Assembly (NCBI GenBank): GCA_020002185.1
Contig: CM034536.1
Span: 9,281,284-9,345,283, forward strand
Origin: Paraescarpia echinospica
Lineage: Eukaryota; Annelida; Polychaeta; Sabellida; Siboglinidae
Direction: 5' to 3'
Length of the DNA stretch: 64,000 nucleotides
Below, piece after piece: positions 63,737 to 64,000 of the stretch. Both the position numbers and the translations under genes were made by a program. The notes under the pieces are model-generated. The model saw only the letters and a program-made list of their open reading frames with translations. It searched no databases and had not been told where the DNA came from. Position 1 is the stretch's first letter. Each line of letters opens with the position of its first letter.

Positions 63737-64000
63737 GTCTACAAGATCTATTTGAGTTTGTCCTGTACTCCTCTGCTTCGAATGCTTGTGGGCGGAGCTT
63801 TATCCAGGAAGCGCGCCGTCATTATCTGGTGTCGAGTGTCTTGGGAAAGCACATGACGTATTGCATGTTCCGACAAACACATCTCATTCTTAAGTGAATT
63901 ATGCATGCGCCGTGGTCCAATTTCTCTCCGGCGATCACATTGCTCCTTGACCAACTTAGTGACATCGGACGTTTTAACAATGTTCTTGTTGTCGTAATAC
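63690..64000 (-). pseudogene. Integrase N-terminal part (Ginger/KRBA2-like), runs off window
   Basis: Minus-strand text from the window end: VTKLVKEQCDRRREIGPRRM, LSEHAIRHVLSQDTRHQIMT, FLDKAPPTSIRSRGVQDKL, then a one-base frame break and IDLVDMTRSKIPYADT. F-L-N/D-K-A-P-P-x-x-I and Q-I-D-L-V-D-M precede the DDE core in KRBA2/SCAND3-like integrases. The first catalytic Asp is in IDLVDM. Confidence 0.7.

Overview
The window reads as nuclear DNA of a marine-invertebrate-type animal. The coding pieces have GT-AG introns, the intergenic DNA is AT-rich, and nearly every recognisable protein belongs to a transposable element: CR1/Rex-type LINEs, Ty3/Gypsy elements, hAT, pogo/Tigger, PiggyBac, MULE and a Ginger/KRBA2-like integrase. 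I see no prokaryotic operons, no rRNA, no complete tRNA and no CRISPR. The species cannot be fixed from the sequence; lancelet, hemichordate, echinoderm, mollusc or brachiopod would all fit.

Layout, left to right. 1-1.8 kb: 5' half of a LINE (minus) with a decayed 2A-like motif, a broken PHD finger and an endonuclease. 2.05-4.43 kb: a complete short Gypsy-type element with 107-bp LTRs, TCTGG target duplication, primer site and polypurine tract, whose only ORF joins a gag N-terminus in frame to integrase. 4.9-10.5 kb: a decayed hAT gene whose N-terminus holds a 25-residue (75-bp) repeat array in a 9-unit higher-order pattern, followed by a 1,490-bp tandem duplication. 12.4-14.1 kb: pogo/Tigger pseudogene, hit by a 5.3-kb Gypsy element (14.08-19.36 kb) that shows an 11-nt self-complementary primer site. 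20.05-24.3 kb: a CR1-like LINE split by a 1.2-kb DNA transposon. 24.7-25.4 kb: integrase remnant. 26.0-28.9 kb: a candidate spliced minus-strand gene carrying a SINE-like insertion with a 15-bp target duplication. 29.0-32.2 kb: PiggyBac C-terminus abutting a truncated Gypsy. 32.6-33.8 kb: AT-rich LINE reverse transcriptase relic. 33.9-34.3 kb: Tigger-type MITE. 34.8-36.9 kb: hAT element.

37.0-45.3 kb is the best candidate for a gene that was once host-like: a six-exon ZSWIM/MULE-type gene (minus) with phase-consistent introns, two of which hold transposons, but with three frameshifts. 45.3-49.3 kb is mostly unexplained AT-rich DNA. 49.3-50.9 kb: relics of two other transposase genes. 51.1-51.7 kb: LINE 3' end (plus). 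52.16-56.65 kb: a nearly intact Gypsy element (110-bp LTRs, GTCAC duplication) whose gag-pol frame is interrupted only by two stop codons; it splits another transposase-like gene. 57.3-61.4 kb: LINE, Gypsy and CR1 fragments. 62.05-62.31 kb: a 123-bp-arm inverted repeat. 62.4-64.0 kb: a truncated integrase joined in frame to an OTU cysteine protease and an F-box-like segment.

The elements are nested rather than functionally linked. The nesting gives relative ages: Gypsy-2 is younger than the pogo gene, Gypsy-3 younger than the transposase-like gene it splits, and the 1.2-kb DNA element younger than LINE B. Single-base frameshifts are frequent everywhere, so either neutral decay or residual assembly indels must be kept in mind.
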